From Petaurus breviceps papuanus (Eukaryota; Chordata; Mammalia; Diprotodontia; Petauridae), in assembly GCA_028583685.1 (NCBI GenBank), contig JAMXIF010000032.1, positions 5,148,958 to 5,212,957 of the forward strand: a DNA stretch of 64,000 nt, read 5' to 3'. How positions within the stretch are numbered: the stretch's first letter is position 1; every line of letters starts with the position of its first letter. Below the pieces are notes generated by a model, which had not been told where the DNA came from, made no database searches, and worked only from the letters and a program-made list of their open reading frames with translations. This document shows, one piece after another, positions 61,707 to 64,000 of the stretch. A program made the position numbers and the translations under genes.

Positions 61707-61876
61707 GGGGCGGCCAGGTAGCACAGCAAGTAAGAGCACCGGCTCCAGTGTTGGGATGACCTGGAGATCGAATCCCGGGCTCACACACTTAGCACCCACC
61801 CAGAAACACCTGGCCGTGTAACCTTGAGCAAGTTACTTAACCCTGATAGCTTTTTTTAAATTTATTTAAAAAAACA
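61707..61876 (+). mobile_element. Young SINE, left-monomer type (monomer)
   Basis: ggggcggccaggtagcacag, GATCGAATC B box, core cacttagcacccacccagaa, T- and A-rich end. A duplication, aaccctatttaag / aatcctatttaag, lies at 61694-61706 and 61877-61889 (12/13). Very close to the left monomers of both dimers. Confidence 0.92.
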
Positions 61877-61889
61877 AATCCTATTTAAG

Positions 61890-62629
61890 CAGAATGAATC
61901 CATACACTGGACATGTTTAAAAAAATGTATCTCTTTCTGCACCATAAATCCATCACCTCTGTCAGGAAGAAACAGGTTTAATATAGGTGCTTTGGAGACA
62001 CTTTAAGAGTTCTTTAAGATTTCCAAATTTGTTTCTTTACAATGCTGTTGTTCCTGCAGAAATTTCTTCTCTTCACTCTGCTCACTACCTCTGTATCATA
62101 CTACCGAGGATTCATAGAAATACGGTCATTCAACATTACTTATCACCCAATAGTATTCTGCTACATTAATACACCCACAATTCATTTAACCATTCCACAA
62201 CCCCTAAGATTCAAGTTCTTTTCTTTGTTCCAGGATTTAGGAATGAAAATGAAATGTTTTAAAAGTTTTTTTCTTAGACAAATATACTATATTGCTTTTA
62301 AAACAACCATGCAAAGTTATGTCCTGCTTACCAGCAAGAATTGGTACACAATAGGTATAAAATGATTGCTACATCTGTTTTTTATTTTTTTTACTGTACT
62401 TAATTTGTTATAAGGAGGTTAATTTTGTGGTGGTACAAATCAGGAAAAGTGACTTTTTTGTTTTTCAAAAAGAAAGAAAATGTAACCCATCAACCTAAAA
62501 ATTGTTTAAAATAAGTATCAGAAAAATATGAACTAAAGTAAATCTGAACTACTATTTTACATCTCTTAAATGTGCAGAGGTAAGAAGATGTAATGTCTGA
62601 GGGATAGTAAAAAATGTGAAGTATTTTCC
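61890..62629 (-). other. USP7 intron 1 stretch, no recognised element
   Basis: No repeat or gene was assigned; a 107-codon plus frame at 62042-62365 has no recognisable domain. Confidence 0.4.
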
Positions 62630-63670
62630 AGAATGGTAGAAACAATCTGGAAATGTGCAAAATAAGTCACTAACTTCTTTTTTTGTTGTAGAGTTTCCAT
62701 AACTATGTTTATACCAAATAGATCAAAGGTAGGAAGTGGTCTTTATGTACACACGAAAAAAAAATGGAATTAAAAAAAATGAAAACAATGGCTAAACAAA
62801 TTGCAGTATGGGCAGATTTGCCTGAAGCAACATAGAGTGGAAAAAAACCCAAACAAAAAAAGTAAGGACAAAAGAATAGAATGATACCACAACTTTAAAT
62901 AAAAACACTAGAGAAGAGAAAAGGTCCTTCCCTAATCTCATGTTAAATAAAACAGAATGCTTCTAAGGTGGATGAACTAATGAAATAAGCTTCTTTTTAT
63001 GAGAAGCTCTGAATATTAACAAGGCTCTATCTCAGAATTTTGATAGGAAAAAAAGGGAAAGTGAAGCATAATCTGATATGTACCTTAGATTTCAGAAAGA
63101 GATTTCAAAGTGTAAAAATGGTAAATCCCGAATCCCTAGAATTTCATACAAGGGAACAAACACACACAAGAGGGTTGAGAGGCACAAGAATGAAATTCTG
63201 AAGACACAAAGGGAAACCATTCAGACAAGAATGAAAAAAGGAAAGTTAAAGATATAAAAATGGATCACTAATTAACTAACTTACCATTTAAAGACATGTT
63301 CAGAAAGTGGAAGACTTATATGAACTGATGTAGAATGAAGTAAGCAGTATCTTGAAAACCATATACACATTATGGCCTGAGTCCTATGTAATTATAAAGA
63401 CAAAGGTTGGCCCCAAAGATGACAAAATACACCTACTGCCTGTCTTTGCAGGGGGTGAGGGAGAAAGTGCACTCATTTAGAGTTGTGATGCACTGCATTC
63501 ATTGTCAGACCTGTTAGATGCACTTATTAGCTTTGGAAAACTATATTTTTATTTCCTTATTTTTTAGTCTTTGTTTCAAATAGACTGCTTGCTGAGGAGG
63601 GAAGATGTATTCAGAAATGAATATGACAAAGGTGAATATACAGATTAGACAATAAAAACCAAGCCAAAAA
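62630..63670 (+). mobile_element. L1 3' end, old and degenerate
   Basis: gaaacaatctggaaatgtgc, atggctaaacaaattgcagt, gaagacttatatgaactgat gtagaatgaagtaagcag and a 3' UTR ending in poly-A (63666-63683). The order follows L1 ORF2 C-terminus and 3' UTR with diverged or extra stretches between. Confidence 0.65.
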
Positions 63671-63803
63671 AAAAAAAAAAAAACCCAACACCTGGTAATG
63701 AATGCCCAAACCTGGCCCAGGTGATAAGTTGAAAAAAATGCACCTAATTTTCCATTTTTTGAAGACGTGGAAGAACTATGTCAGGGGTCTTTTACCTCTA
63801 GAG

Positions 63804-63991
63804 CAGGGGTGGGGAACCTGCAGTCTCAAGGCCACATGTGGCCCTCTAGGTCCTCAATCATGGCCTTCTGACTGTATCCAAACTTCACACAACAAATCTC
63901 CACAACAAAAGGATTTGCTCTGTAAAACTTGGACTCAGTCAAAAATCTACATCCAAGAATCTCAAAAGCCACATGTGGTTCCCCACCCCTG
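63804..63991. mobile_element. Fold-back hAT-like MITE
   Basis: Starts caggggtggggaacctgc and ends ggttccccacccctg, an almost perfect terminal inverted repeat; ggccacatgtggccc near the left end is mirrored by gccacatgtgg near the right. The left flank ctctaga fits the known hAT target preference, but the right flank does not repeat it clearly. Same family as 27592-27751. Confidence 0.85.
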
Positions 63992-64000
63992 TAATACTGC

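Overview
The window is nuclear DNA from a mammal, almost certainly a marsupial. It is AT-rich and intron-dominated, and is full of tRNA-derived CORE-SINEs of the Mar1 type, marsupial-style L1 3' ends, L2, CR1/L3-like and MIR relics, and hAT-like short elements. The marsupial order cannot be fixed from this sequence alone.

One protein-coding gene is present: USP7 (HAUSP), the ubiquitin-specific protease 7, on the minus strand. Twenty-three consecutive coding exons (human exons 2-24) run from 37735 down to 1236. Conceptual translation is colinear with human USP7 residues 27-880 with no codon gain or loss, except inside one 10-N assembly gap. All three parts of the protein are represented: the acidic N-terminal tail and TRAF domain (exons 2-5), the whole catalytic domain with Cys223, His464 and Asp481 (exons 6-15), and the first ubiquitin-like domains (exons 16-24). 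Exon 1 with the promoter lies beyond 64000, and exons 25-31 lie before position 1.

Layout: 1-1235 is intron 24. Positions 1236-25678 hold exons 24 to 4, closely packed. Exon 3 is at 28675-28873, intron 3 covers 25679-28674, intron 2 covers 28874-37630, and exon 2 is at 37631-37735. From 37736 to 64000 everything belongs to intron 1 (over 26 kb), where no exon or RNA gene was recognised and mobile elements dominate.

The most notable non-genic signal is a dimeric SINE. At 35634-35938 and 57404-57710 the same two SINE monomer types are joined head-to-tail at the same junction. The left monomer is 147 bp in both, and each dimer is enclosed by one outer target-site duplication. This implies an Alu-like composite family that moves as a unit; both monomer types also occur alone in the window. 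Other points of note are a 2.5-kb ORF1-only (HAL1-like) L1 derivative with clear duplications, an L1 inserted 10 nt inside intron 7 beside the exon 7 donor, and an undersized assembly gap in exon 22. No LTR retrovirus, Polinton or CRISPR was recognised.
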